NCBI RefSeq assembly: GCF_000224145.3 | Contig: NW_004190446.2 | Coordinates: 299,993-363,992 of the forward strand | Reading direction: 5' to 3' | From: Ciona intestinalis | Taxonomy: Eukaryota > Chordata > Ascidiacea > Phlebobranchia > Cionidae | Length of the DNA: 64,000 nt | Program-made: the position numbers and the translations under genes | Notes under the pieces: generated by a model | Seen by the model: only the letters and a program-made list of their open reading frames with translations | Databases searched by the model: none | Told to the model about the DNA's origin: nothing | Shown here: one piece after another, positions 34,301 through 46,600 of the stretch | How positions within the stretch are numbered: position 1 is the stretch's first letter | How the letters are laid out: each line of letters starts with the position of its first letter

Positions 34301-35669
34301 GTTAACTTCATTCAATCCATGCAGTCTCTAGGATGCATATTTTTAAACGAGAAAATAGAAACGGCTTGTCAAGTTTTATTTTCTGGTGCGATTACGTTCG
34401 TGATAAATTACGAACGAATCGATTAATTAGTTTCACTTACCCACAAATTGCATGCTAACGGAATCCATGGCCCCAGGTTGGCACCTTACACGTATAGAAG
34501 GACCACCAGTATACATAAGGTAATCTCCTTGTTTATATGTAATAAATTGTATCCCCACAGCGATCTATATAAAGAACGAACAAGACAGCATAACTCTTAA
34601 TGAATGGGCACGTTTTAGTAAAAAATCATTAATAAAGAAGACGTGAAAATAAAAGCAACCACTGGAAAGAGAGAAAAATATGTTTTGTTTTAACAAGTAC
34701 TAACGTTAAAAACCTCCCACAAAGTTACATGCGTGCGGTAACTCGTAAGCGGGCACGAGGTGTATGTAACAGAACATCCGTATTATATAACAACTGTACA
34801 ACAATTTACTACCAAACGGGACGATAAAATAGACTAAAAACATTGACCATTTCACTCTTGTGTGCAGTATAGTGGGGTTAGATGGGATATGTTTTCATTT
34901 CCTTTGCTCGTCCTATTTAGTAGCAAATAAAAAATATTTACAGAACTATATAAACGTAGTCCCGCGACTCTTAAAAGGCATTGTTAATTGTTAAAAACAC
35001 GATTTGGAATTATGGAACTGTTATCCCACAAAGCAGTAGGCCTACTATATCTTACAGTGCAATTAGAGGAGGGTCCAATCTCTGTAAACAAAACCACTAG
35101 GCTCAATCCCTGCGGAGCAGTGTTATCTCGCGTGAAATCGCTACAGTTGTCTGATGGTGCGTAATTCACTTTTCTAAAATTGATAAACCTTGATGTTTCG
35201 GTCCCGCAAAAAAAACTTCCCATGGCCCCTCCTGTATGCAAAAGAGACTGAACAGTATAATTTCTATAATCGCATGGTGATAAATGAGATGTCTAAATTT
35301 TTCGCCGTATAAATAAAAAACAATCACTACAAAGTTACATACGTGGTAACTCGTAAGCTGGGACGAGGTGCATAAAACAGAACACCTGTGTTATAACCAC
35401 TGCAGTTACCCCGCCATGCGAGGATAAATAAGTTACATACGTGGTATAGCTTGTAAATGGACACGGGGTGTACATGAAAGTAATGAAACAAAACACCCCT
35501 GTTATAACAACTGTTGTTCGAGATAAACTGGGTTTCAATCATTAATTCAAACAATAAGAACAAGTAAAAAACACATTTTATTTTTTAAACATTTATTTAC
35601 AAATCGCCACTTACCCCAGCAACATTGCAAACATACGAACAGCAGAACCAATTTAAATGAACCTTCCAT
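31364..35669 (-). CDS. CUB and zona-pellucida domain membrane protein, copy 1 (gap in ZP region)
   Basis: Exons: 35669-35615, 35231-35056, 34564-34441, 34043-33838, 33198-33060, 33007-32905, 32624 into the gap at 32491, then 32337-32267, 32196-32025, 31967-31851, 31627-31528 and 31461-31364. Phases agree at every junction that can be read. Order: signal peptide, Cys-containing CUB-like region, CUB domain (FCRWRIIAAN..., LTGVHTIQSNDLSIDF), Thr/Pro-rich linker, ZP domain (with the CWAT motif and an LISQSCP segment), furin-type RRRR site, EGF-like module, TM helix and a short MKKFNA tail. Such proteins are secreted or shed and polymerise through ZP. An egg-coat or epithelial matrix role is possible. 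Part of the ZP domain is hidden by the gap. Confidence 0.85.
32367..32491. other. Assembly gap (125 N)
   Basis: Lies in the ZP-coding part of CUB-ZP copy 1. The exons that copy 2 shows at 39455-39295 and 39240-39148 should be inside. Confidence 0.95.
32655..32840 (-). repeat. 126-bp repeat family, two reversed units in intron
   Basis: Sequence (TTATCCAC...GCAACTCGACTGTAGGCATGG...TACCATGGATAAG) is the reverse complement of the tandem unit at 21955-22708. One equivalent unit is at 39728-39830 in CUB-ZP copy 2. Confidence 0.8.
34025..34116. repeat. 46-bp tandem duplication across an exon boundary
   Basis: CAAATACTCGGGTTGTAACC starts at 34025 and again at 34071. The unit contains the AG acceptor and first bases of the CUB exon (34043-33838) of CUB-ZP copy 1, so there are two candidate acceptors 46 bases apart. 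Only the inner one keeps the frame. Confidence 0.9.
34150..34270 (+). repeat. SINE head (tRNA-like)
   Basis: GGCGCCTTGGCAAAGTGGTT...ACCGGTTCGAGGCTC shows clear A- and B-box-like motifs. Lies in an intron of CUB-ZP copy 1. Confidence 0.75.
34710..35051. repeat. SINE 3' fragment followed by a MITE copy
   Basis: 34710-34815: forward SINE tail. 34868-35051: MITE copy (ATAGTGGGGTTAGATGGG to a GCCTACTATAT end). Both in an intron of CUB-ZP copy 1. Confidence 0.7.
35300..35520 (+). repeat. Two SINE 3' parts in tandem
   Basis: Two forward segments each run from a GTTACATACGTGGTA block to CACC(C/T)...GTTATAAC. Lies in intron 1 of CUB-ZP copy 1. Confidence 0.8.
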
Positions 35670-35959
35670 GGCTGCTTGCACAGGTTAATGATATTTAGCT
35701 TGCGGTGTATGAAAGGTTTAAACAAGGGGTTCGTCATGTTGTCTTCATTTCCTGTTCTGTATAACTGTGGGATAGTACTGTGGGATAAGAAGAGAACAAT
35801 GAATCAATTCGTTTCCTGCGTTTAAAGAAGAATTGAATGCGCGCGGTAGGCTACACTATACGGTATTATATTATAAAGATATTCGCTATATCTTGTCTTT
35901 TCGTGTTTTTTCTTAAATCTTCGCTACCATAATCGAAGAGACATATAAAAGTTATTATA

Positions 35960-36155
35960 GTAATATGGGGTAAGATGAGACACCTTTAACAAATAATATC
36001 CAAATATCCTGATCGTGTTTTAAACAATCAACAACGGTATATGGAAGTCGTGAGGGTACCGATTTATAATTATTTAAATGTTGTTTGTTTACTAACAAAT
36101 GGGACGAGAAAATAGAATGAAAAGGTGTCCCATCTTCTCCCGACCTACCAATCTA
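35960..36155. mobile_element. MITE copy, about 196 bp
   Basis: Starts AATATGGGGTAAGATGAGAC and ends GTGTCCCATCTTCTCCCGAC, inverted. Upstream of CUB-ZP copy 1. Confidence 0.8.
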
Positions 36156-37040
36156 ACGTTCCTGGTGCTGTTGGTTTATCATATTTCGCAATCGTGTCAC
36201 AACTTTATGTTAGGAACATGGGGACATACAGTTATATTAATCTGTTCATATTGTTTATTGACTACCAAATGGGACGATTAAAGAGAACGAAACATAAACC
36301 TGATCCTATTTGTTAGGAGAAAGGCACGCTACCACTATGCCACGGCGCGATGCATTACTATTAATACTATATATTACATATAATAAATTCATTTATAGTT
36401 TTTAATAACAAGTAACACATCAGTTAAAGTACGAAAACAATTTTAATGTCAAAAAGTGATTGTTGGCCATATAGGACTTTATAATATGCGGGACCAAACC
36501 AACGCACGTCTTCATAACTTATTATTAACAGAATTAGGTTAAAACCCTAAAACGAAACAAATTTCGTTCAACGTGTCTGTAAAACTTGTTTTTAGAGTTA
36601 TGTGTAAACAGTTTGTACCATTTTGGAAGCTTTTATTTAAACTATAAATACAACTTATCAACCCCAGTTAGTCTTTTTGGGCACTAGTGAAGAATTCTCT
36701 CCAACGTTACAAATTAGGCCATAGTTTAATAATACGGCTTCTTCTATATTAAACTATGATTAGGCTATGGGTTAAGGGTCCCTGTTGCGATGTTTTAGTA
36801 GTTTGGGTTAGTTGAACAGCCGTTATTTTTCAGGGCAATTAATTGTTAACGGATTCATGGCAAGCTAAACAGTTGTTAGGCTTTAGCAGATCATGAAGAA
36901 CAAGGATTCATCATATAAAACCTGATGTTCAACTAACTTAAATATAATTTTACTATTTGTTCTTGCAGTTAGTAGCTTATCCTTACAGTTTAGCTTAAAT
37001 ATTGATCTCGATTTTTTACTTTTGGAGTAAAGTTGCAAGA

Positions 37041-37473
37041 ATGGCTCAACGACAAGCTTTGTCTCATACAATACAGAATCAATTGAACTCGTACAACAAA
37101 AGATTGAAAGACGACATTCGTTCAATGCTGGATAACTTCTGTGAAATCATAAAGTCCGGGAAAGTTGATGAAAACCAACAACTGGATCGAGCGACGCAAA
37201 AAAAATTATTACGACGTTTACCAAATGAGGGTTCGGTCGGCTAACATTGTCCGTGCAGGGGAGTCGCTTCTACGTTTGATTGCCGAGCTTAAAACATTTC
37301 TTATCCTGAATGACTTCCCAAGCATCAACCGACATATTGATGCACAAAATAACCATCTTAACTTAGTGTCGGGGAAATGGAACGAACAGTTAGTTCGACT
37401 ACGAGATGAAGCGTCCGTCGTATTACATGATCTGGAGTCGGAACTTTACAGCTCAATCCGCCCAAAACAATAA
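37041..37473 (+). pseudogene. MED22: MED22 copy with 4-nt frameshift
   Basis: Aligns along its whole length with the intact gene at 58320-58748, and flanks on both sides also match. After codon about 54 the run CGC-AAAA-TTATT has become CGC-AAAAAAAA-TTATT (+4 nt). The frame then ends at 37242-37244, while the rest of the protein is still encoded one frame over to the stop at 37471-37473. The two coding regions otherwise differ at only a few positions. Either a recent pseudogene or a base-calling error in the A run. Confidence 0.85.
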
Positions 37474-37734
37474 ACTATAGTTGGTAAAATTACCTTTGCA
37501 TTAATCAGCTTTTGATAGAGCTATTCTTTTCTAATGGTTGAAGTCCTTGAGGACCTAGGAATTTGGCCAGATTTGGCCCATTACCCCAAAAGACAATACA
37601 ATAAGCCATTAGCAGAAGTCTGCTTGTGCTTTGCCCTTAGGTGCCAAGCTTTTGGAAAATCAGGGTGCTCTTTAGGCCCCATGTTATTGTTTCAATTGAT
37701 GTAATATCACCAAGTAACCTGGTAATATATGTAT

Positions 37735-38115
37735 AAAACTCTGGTTTAAATCCCAGATACCGCTTATGTGCCTCACTGTAATACCTCATCCATATAAAAC
37801 TGCATAAAAAACTTTTGAGACTAAGTAGTTTGTCTCGTAGTATAACCTCACCTCACCCTATTAGAATGTCTCATCAACTTTGGTGTAATGGACCAACTCT
37901 GGCCCTAATGCCACTTCCCCTGCCATACCTTGCTGTATGAACTCAACCATATAGAATAGAAAACGTTTACTTTGTAAGTGCCTTTCTATCTTCCGATTAT
38001 GGTTACATTAACAGTACTGCTGTGCTCAAAGCAAGGCAATCTCGGAGAGTCATAACGAGTTTACTTCCTGGAAGTGGTTCGCCTATTAGTATTGTGTGGG
38101 GTGCGTTTATCCACT
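37735..38115. repeat. Segmental duplication, copy B
   Basis: Partner of 30477-30830, lying between the MED22 pseudogene and the 3' end of CUB-ZP copy 2. Confidence 0.85.
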
Positions 38116-38232
38116 TAAACAATAAACAAAAAAAACACATACATTTGAATACGAATATGATTTATTCCGCTTATAGATCTTTCTAATGTCACCCGTTGTT
38201 ATATTAGGCATGTATACAACACAGTGCATTCA

Positions 38233-41200
38233 CTATGCGTTGAATTTCTTCATTGCTATTATTCCAAGTAAAAGTACCAGGGAAATCCCCATTAGGTAGA
38301 CCAGCGTGTTCGAATCCTCGTTCGGCAATTCTACAAAGACAGTTTGTTTAGTTGAACCACAACACACAATAAGCACCAATCTCGTCCTATGCCTACCAAC
38401 ACATGTTTTCATATCGTCTCCAAGTTTCAACCCTTCACCACACGAGCATACGGGCTTACCACCCATCATCGTACATACATCGGAACAATATTCATTCTGG
38501 AATGCAAGAGTTTGTATTGTTAAAGTTTCTACTTTTGTATCTTGCTGTCCAATTATAACATAGGTGTCTTCTGATACATCAGACACACATGGTATATTCA
38601 TACACCTCTTGCTCACTGTCGAGTTATAACATGGATGTCTTCTCATACACCAGACACACACAGTGTCGTATTCATACACCTTATGATTACTGTCAAAATA
38701 TAACATGAGCAACCCACCTGTTCACATGGTCTCGTATCACCATCTATACTTGTAGCAATGAGGACGGGACCAGCAGAAATGACCTTGTACGGATTCGTGT
38801 AAGCATCGCGACGTCGGCGACCGGATGCACAGTTCTATAGAACAAGAAGAATCGATTGATCAATAATCATATATATATCAGTGATATTATTGCTTTGTAT
38901 TTACAAGGGTATTGCAGGTTGCGTTCAAGTTTTGATCACATATTGTCACTTCACAGTGGACGTATATTTGTTGAGACGAGAGTGTGACGTTGGTCCAGAT
39001 GAACGATTTGAATTCGAAAAGTNNNNNNNNNNNNNNNNNNNNNNNNNNNNNNNNNNNNNNNNNNNNNNNNNNNNNNNNNNNNNNNNNNNNNNNNNNNNNN
39101 NNNNNNNNNNNNNNNNNNNNNNNNNNNNNNNNNNNNNNNNNNNNNNNAGCAGCGAGTTTCACCGAGAAACTGTTGGAATTGTAGAACCCAAAGTCGATGT
39201 CGAACCGTCCACGAACTGATGTTTGGAAACTTGAATTTTTCTGCAGGAAATGTTAAAATAATTTGATATTTGACCAAATGATTTGTTAACTCACTGTATT
39301 TCTGGGATTATTTGAGCGAAATTGATCATTTCTTGTGTTTTGAAATCACATGTAATGTTCATTGCGATGTCTTTGAATCTTTGAACTACCGAGGGCCGGT
39401 TAAAGCCAGCTTTATTACGTATAACGTACGTAACAGACAAGTGTGTCCCGTTTGACTGAAAAATAAATGGATTAATAGTTAGTTCACAGACTCTTTTGTG
39501 ATAAATCAAATTTCTGGCCCTACAATCTACACATTATACCTTGTAAACTGCCGGACAGTCAGTCAGATTAAAATGGAAGGTTGGTTGACTGCCAAGAGCT
39601 TTACACTTGGATGAGACTGTGCTGATGTCTTCAACGTATGTTGGTGAAATAATGAGCTGGTCGGTTGAACTGGCGTTTAACATCCGCAACATGTCGCTGC
39701 TGAGGCTGTTTGAACAAAAATATTAGGTCTGCTTATCCACACACTGTAATAGATTTAGCAACTCGACTGTAGGCATGGTAGTGGCAACCATGGGTAAGTC
39801 ACTCAAGTTCCCATCCAAAAGAATAAGAAAAACAAAATGGTAAATAACAAAGACAACTTACTTAAAACTTGGCGAGATTGAACAAACAATCGGTGGAAGA
39901 ACAGGGGTAGTGGCAGAAGCGGAGGTTGGGCCTTGGGTTGAGTTTTGGGTTGAGTTTTGGGTTGGGCCTTGGGTTGGGCCTTGAGTTGGGCCTTGGGTTG
40001 AGTTTTGGGTTGAGTTTTGGGTTGGGCCTTGGGTTGGGCCTTGAGTTGGGCCTTGGGTTGAGTTTTGGGTTGAGTTTTGGGTTGGGCCTTGAGTTGGGCC
40101 TTGAGTTGGGCCTTGGGTTGATTTTGGGTTGGGCTTGGGTTGGGCCTTGGGTTGGACCTTGAGTTGGTTCTTGGGTTGAGTTTTGGGTTGGGCTTTGGGT
40201 TGGGCCTTGAGTTGGGCCTTGGGTTGAGTTTTGGGTTGAGTTTTGGGTTGGTTCTTGGGTTGGGCCTTGAGTTGAGCCTTGGGTTGAGTTTTGGGTTGGG
40301 CCTTGGGTAACAAGAGACAATTGGTTGCAACCTGGGAATTAACATTGTTAAGGTTTCCGCTTCATTCCGGGTAAAGGATTTGATTGAGCGAATGCGTGCC
40401 CAATACAAAAAGCCAATGCAAGCCACTGTTAATCAATGGGACTTATGCAACCAAAATAAGTAAATATTTTACGTGCGAAGTTGAAGTTAAAGCCCAACCC
40501 AGTAACACTGCCATCACTGAGAAAGTACATTGATAGCGCCGTGCTGTTGATGCTGTGGGTCCCGGTAAGTGGATTCACGAAACCTCTCCCTGTCGCTCTG
40601 TCGGTTATCTATGGTGAAACATCACAATAACGTAAACTTTATTGCAAAATTACAAAAAAAAAACATTACAAAATATTTGAACGTTTTCATTGCAAAAAAT
40701 CACATAATAAAATACTCATTGGAAAAAATCACAACACAAACTTCATTGCGCTATCGCTTTGAACACATAAGCGTTTATGAAGAAGGTGGCAGCACACTGG
40801 TTAAATTGTAATTACCGTGACAAAGTCCCCAGCAGGTAAAGTTGAGCTACCGAAGTTTGTAAACGTAAAGTTGCAATTGTCCTGGACGTTTGCAGCATTA
40901 ACATTCCATCGGCAAAACTGACGGTTTGGGTAATTGTTTATCCCGTTATAGTTACCGTAATCAACTGGGTTGCCGGCGACAATAAATGCATCAATTGTTA
41001 AGCAGGCCATTGGGTCAAAGGCTGAAAAAATAAGCAAAATTTTCATTATCTATTCGGCCCGTCGCTGCTACCATTGAGCGTCCTTGGGCAAGACACTTAA
41101 CAACAATTTATCCAACCCAATGGTTACTGATTGATTGTCCAAATTATTAGTAATACATAAAAACAAGAATAATAAAAAAGACTCGTCCAAAAATAATCAC

Positions 41201-42360
41201 TAACAAAGTAATATATGTGGTAAAAACACGTAAGATAGCTGGCACAATAAAAGGTCTCTTAATTTTACGGGAGTTTGTAATGAATAACCGATCCTATATA
41301 CCTGTTACTGTAAGGCGAATTGATGGATTGGAGCCAATTATTTGACAAAATATTCCCATGGTATTCGCAGTGGTCGAAAACAGCCTATGTTCCCCAACAC
41401 CGATTATACCAAGCTGTGGTGAAATGCCGGTTGCTCCATCTTTAATCTAAATAAATAACTAAGTTTAAAAACGAATTTGCCAACGAAATGAAAGTCGGGA
41501 AAACCCGCATATGGGGTTATAAATACACCTATATTCATACAAGTTTCCATCAGTTAACAACGGTCTTAACAAAGACGCCGGGTTACGAATGGAAGATATA
41601 TACTTTAAATATTCTTACTATAAATGGGTCGATAAAGCAAACATGGACCATCATCTTATCCCCCAATCTACTGCATCTAATTAAATTTATGTGCTCACGT
41701 ACAGTTACATATATCTTCTTTATTTATACTTACCGAACAAGTAATGTTAGGCCCCAATTGTGACGCAAAAACGACAATCCTTTCGCTTGGTAATGCTCGA
41801 AAAATTCTGCTGAAAGAAGCGCAGTTATCAGAAGCTCGATAGTTGACCACAGTAGACGTAAGGTTGGCGTCTTGTTCGCTGCAGTCAAAGGCTGGCTATA
41901 CTCACACTCTCTTGAAAGTGAAACAAGAACTTAGAAAAAATTATTTAAATCATATGTATAGTAATGGGAGAAGATGGGACACCTTATCAATTTATTTTCT
42001 CGTCCCGTTTGGTAGTAAACAAAGAAGTTTAAAAGAACTGTAAAATCGTGTCATCACAACTTCCATAGATCGTTGTTATTTGTTTGAAACACGATCAGGA
42101 TATTTGGATATTATGTGCTAAAGTGTCCCAACTTACCCCACATACTATCATTATTGTAGTAGGGTGGGGGGATATGGAACACCCTTTCATTTAGTTGCGA
42201 GATACTTTATAATTTAAAAAAATTAAATTGCTTTATTATCTGAATAACCTTTAGTCCAATAATCACCGGTCTTTTAAATCAAGCTATTCACACGCTACAT
42301 ACAAAATAACTTACCTGTAATTAATACAAACAGCAACGCCACCCTGAAAAAAACGTCCAT
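38233..42360 (-). CDS. CUB and zona-pellucida domain membrane protein, copy 2 (frame break in repeat linker)
   Basis: Exons: 42360-42315, 41891-41734, 41446-41302, 41021-40816, 40608-40473, 40331-39862, 39705-39540, 39455-39295, then one ending in the gap at 39147, one leaving the gap from 39022 to 38905, and 38834-38718, 38496-38397 and 38330-38233. Domain order as in copy 1, with the RRRR furin-type site, EGF-like module and LVYLMGISLVLLLGIIA TM kept. The linker exon is greatly expanded (470 nt against 103) into Pro-Thr-Gln repeats with Asn-Ser-Thr glycosylation sites. Its length breaks the reading frame by one (two 1-nt losses near 40118-40134). The acceptor before the SFQTSVRGRFDIDFG exon does not fit the preceding phase simply. 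Confidence 0.8.
39023..39147. other. Assembly gap (125 N)
   Basis: In the ZP region of CUB-ZP copy 2. The CWAT exon seen in copy 1 at 32337-32267 should be inside. Confidence 0.95.
39925..40312. repeat. Coding tandem repeat, GGGTTGGGCCTTGAGTT type
   Basis: Twelve-base-type units (CAA-CCC-AAG/AAC-...) give Pro-Thr-Gln-Gly/Asn-Ser repeats in one frame and Gln-Pro-Lys repeats in another. A higher-order unit of about 60 bp recurs (39940-40000, 40000-40060, 40060-40118). Forms the linker exon of CUB-ZP copy 2. Confidence 0.9.
41065..41240 (+). repeat. SINE, body and partial tail
   Basis: Forward copy from CCTTGGGCAAGACACTTAAC to GTAAGATAGCTGGCAC. In an intron of CUB-ZP copy 2. Confidence 0.8.
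41958..42190. mobile_element. MITE copy plus a second MITE end
   Basis: ATGGGAGAAGATGGGACACC to GTGTCCCAACTTACCCCAC, then at 42158 a new GTAGTAGGGTGGGGGGATATG end. In intron 1 of CUB-ZP copy 2. Confidence 0.75.
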
Positions 42361-43634
42361 TGCGCCTGTTAATAGATATGAAATACTGAACACTTAACGA
42401 GGTCCGCAATTACTTATAGAAAAATCTTTCATTGTGTTTATTTCCGTTTCGAACAGCGCTGTGTCTCCGGAATCTATTGTTTAAATGTGTGACATGTTAT
42501 ATCATCATGTCCTAATTAATTGGATTGCTCTTATTGTCTTGTACACCTTTAACGAAACCGGTTTATCATATATAGGTTATATGTTTGAACAATCGTAACT
42601 TATTTACCCCCGCATGGCTTGGTTATAGTTATAGTAGATTTTTTTATGTATGGCTGATAGTTTAGACAACCCATTAGTGACCACTGGGTCGTTATAACAC
42701 GGGTGTTTTGTTTAAAACCCTCGTGCCAACTCACGAGTTACCATGCCCTTATACTTTATTGGTGAAACAAAGTGGGAACGATATCTATGAAACAGAACAC
42801 CATTTTTTGACCAAGATGTCCTTGTTATTCGAAGATAAATATCAGGTGACGGTTCATTTGTACGAACGTTAATATAAGATAAAGTATGTACAAAACAGAG
42901 TCGGTGTATAAACATGTTCATATAAAAACCCAAGTGTTGACTTTGGCTTTTAGACCGTGTGTTTTTACCGCCGCTACAAGGCGCTGTTGTGCGCTCCAAT
43001 TAATGTGCAATATTTCACAAGTAATACATTTTGGAAAGGGAGGAAAGTTAGTGCTTAATTAAAACGTATGCAGCTGTTTTAAAACAGTTTCTTTTTCAGT
43101 AAATGTCGTGTTTTTTGTGGATTTTAAAATTTTGCAAGTCGGGTAAACTGTGCACACACACGTGGTAAGCATTTTCTCCTAACTTTAAACTTAGTTAAAG
43201 AGAAAACTAGAGCGTTGGCGTTATGTTTTTAAATGGTTATTTATTTATATAAATGGTTATTTATGCGTAAAAATGTAATATCTGGTTTTCGAATGTTATA
43301 CAACGAATATCAGCGAATCTTAAGTGAAATTTTAGGACCAAAATTTTACTTTTACCCAGCGGAATGAATGAATGTAACTTATTTATCATCGCATGGAGGG
43401 GCAATGCAATGACAGCCGTTATAAGCTTATAACACAGGTGTTTTGTTTCATAGAATTTTTCACTAGCACCAACTTACTCATGCAACCACCAGCTCAATCT
43501 GTATATTTTGCAACGTTACGGCGGATTCTTTAGTAGTACCCTTGTATATTTTCTATAGACCTATTTCAGAGTGTTGGCAATTTGAACAAGTCTTTAAATT
43601 AAAATTGTATCATATTGCTGCTGGCGTGATAAAC
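42361..43634. other. Intergenic region between divergent genes
   Basis: Divides CUB-ZP copy 2 (minus) from PPP5C (plus), so it should hold both promoters. Reversed SINE fragments lie at 42600-42740 and 43375-43460. No further gene seen. Confidence 0.6.
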
Positions 43635-46600
43635 ATGGCTGCTGAAGTTATGAGTGTAAACGGGGAATTAAATGATTCAGACAGGCTAAAAGCTGAGAAA
43701 TTTAAAGAAGAAGCCAACCATTTATTTAAAGGTAAATAGTTTTATAAGTAATTTAAATTTGAATGGTTTGTGAAATTCAGACAATTATGTTTTTGAAATG
43801 TGCAAATGTGTTTATAGGTTCAAAAAATTATGTTTATTAAAATTCTTGAAACTTTCGCGAATAGTTAGTGACGTTCATTTTTACTTTTGAAACATGCAGG
43901 TCTGTAGCAAAAACTTCCTGTTCAGAGGATTTTTCTTTCTAATGATTCTCTTAGTTTTGCTGTTTCTAAAAAAATCCTCAGAAACACCAATCATTATTAC
44001 ACAGGTGTTCTGTTTCATACACCTTGTGTTTGCTCACAAGTTACCAAATATATTACTTTGTGGGTGATTGACTAAATGTAACTTATTTATCCTCGCATGG
44101 TGGGGAAACAACAGTCGTTATAACGCAAGTGTTCTGTTCTGTTTCAAACACCTCGTGCCCACTTGACAGTTACCATTAGATGATAAAGCATAAACTGTCC
44201 AACCATAATTGAAACTTTGTTATTAAATAAATATTTTCTACAGACAAGAAATATGAAGAAGCGATCGACCTTTACACGAAAGCAATTGAAGTGAACCCTA
44301 AGTCTGCTGTCTACCACGCAAACCGTAGTTTTGCCAACCTACGATTAGAGAACTATGGATTTGCGCTTGAAGATGCTACTACTGCAATATCATGTGATAA
44401 AAAATATATTAAAGTTAGTGGGCTATTACTATTATTGTTATATATATATTCATTGTTTTTTTAAATTAAAATATCAATTAGGTAAAAAGCCTACAGACCT
44501 CACCCATATATAGAATAGAATATCAATTTAGTTGCCTGTTTTTTTTCAATAATGTCTACTGCCTTGGTAGGAAATCATAAATAAATTATTTTTTTTAAAT
44601 TTACACATTCAATAATGTCTATTGCCAAGGTTATTGTGTCTTGTGTTTGTGTAGGGTTCAAGCTATTCTAGGTTCAATATCACATTTTGCTAATATTGAA
44701 TATTTCTTGTAATTAAATTGATTGTTTTATATAGCACAATGGTACGCCTGCCTTTAACCCAAATGTTATGGGTTCAAGGCTAGACGCTGCCACCGTTTTT
44801 GGCGTATAATATAAATCTTACAAACACATTAATAATAATATGTATATTATATTTAGTATATGAATAGAACAAAATAAAAATTTTTTCAAACATTAAGATG
44901 TTAACTTATCTCAAGTTGTTTATTTTAAATCTACACAGGCTTACTATAGAAGGGCTTCTGCCTATATGTCGTTGGGGAAGTTTAAACTAGCGCTACGTGA
45001 CTTAGAAGCTGTGAGTTTATTTCTTCTCTATTTCCTTTATATTATTTGTATGCGAGCCATGGTACGAGTCATTATATGTGTTAACATGGGAGTCTCCAGG
45101 TTATGAGTTCCTGTTGAAAGATTTTAATGTTTTTGTTGTTTGGTAATGTGGGGGACTAGTTTAAGCTTTATTGACATTGTTTTTAGTTTTAATTTAAAAA
45201 ATAAGGGGTGGGTGGTTTTATTTACCACAAAAAAAATGTATATATAATAGGGATGTACATTACAGAATAATTAGTTATTCCAGGATATCCTACAATACGT
45301 TATTTTACTGTGAAACGTTTTTTCTTGAAAGTCCCGCAAATACAAAAAATCTTTTTTTTCAAAATTATTAAATTTTAAAAAATTGTGAGTTTAGTTCAGG
45401 AGTTGATATATGTTGACGTCATTTAACAGAATACCGACTCCTGTAGGTAGATTCGAATACAGAAGGATTCGAAATTCTGTAATGCGCATCCCTATATAAA
45501 ATAAAAATTTAAAAGGGAAGGATCACCACCCCAGAAAAACCCGGGCTGCACCACTGCACATGTTGGTACATTAACAAGTTTTTGTTTTTTTGTTCCAGAT
45601 TGTTAAAGTTCGTCCCACAGACAAAGATGCGCGAATGAAATACACAGCTTGCAGTAAAATTGTAAAACAAAAAGCTTTTGAGAAAGCGATCGCTTGCGAA
45701 GATAACAAGAAACTTGTATCGGAAAGTATTAACCTTGATAATATAAGTGAGTGGGCGCGTGTTTGTATTTTAATGAATGCTGAGTTAGACCTGGTATTGA
45801 GTGCATAGGATGCTTATGCACTCCAGTTTAATATAGCATAAGGTTTATCTTATCCGACAAAGAAAGAAAGGATGTTTAGCAATATTTTGGAAATTTTGCA
45901 ACAGTTTTTGTTCGTCTAATAATTTAAAATAAATTTTGCCTCACATAGTTTCCATTTTTCATTTTTTATAAAAGAGTTAAGAACCTATGAAATAAATTGT
46001 AATGTTAACTTTTTGTTCTGTTCGATATTTGGCCTCGCGTAGTTCTCATCTTCATTTACGCAAAGACACATGACCGACTTTGAGGTGCTATGCTCTTGTT
46101 ATTAACACAATTAAGAATTAATCGTTTCTTCGTAGCTGTTGAGGAAAGTTACAACGGTCCGCGAATACCCGAGAGCGGAATAAACGCAGAATTTATGAAA
46201 AATTTGGTCCAGACATTTAAAGATCAGAATAAGTTACACAGAAGGTGAGCATTGCTGTGTCTGTGTGTTAGAATAACTGTAGTTGTGTTTATTATTATTA
46301 TAACTGTATAGATCTTTGCAAACAGTTGTAACAGCAGTTGTAGGAGATTTATATAGATGCTCTTAAGCTGGCACGAGGTGTGTGAAACAGAACACCCACG
46401 CAATACCGACTTTTGTTGTCCTTGAGATGTAAGAATAAATAAGTTACATACATGGTAACTTGTAAGCGGGCACAAGGTGTATGAAAAAGAAAACCAGTAT
46501 TATAGCGACTGTCATTGCCCAACCACGTTGAGGATAAAAGTTACAAATTTATATTCAACTTTCAGATATGCTTACCAAATCCTGCTTGAAATGAAAGAAA

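Noticed and set aside
39803-40426. 207-residue Gln-Pro-Lys/Asn-Pro repeat frame
   Set aside because: A shifted frame of the repeat linker exon of CUB-ZP copy 2; the exon's flanks read in other frames that join to CUB and ZP.
31364-42360. Assignment of the CUB-ZP or receptor-like genes to Ciona self-incompatibility genes
   Set aside because: The domain sets differ from the published pair as I know them (a polycystin-type receptor and a fibrinogen-like ligand); context alone is not evidence.
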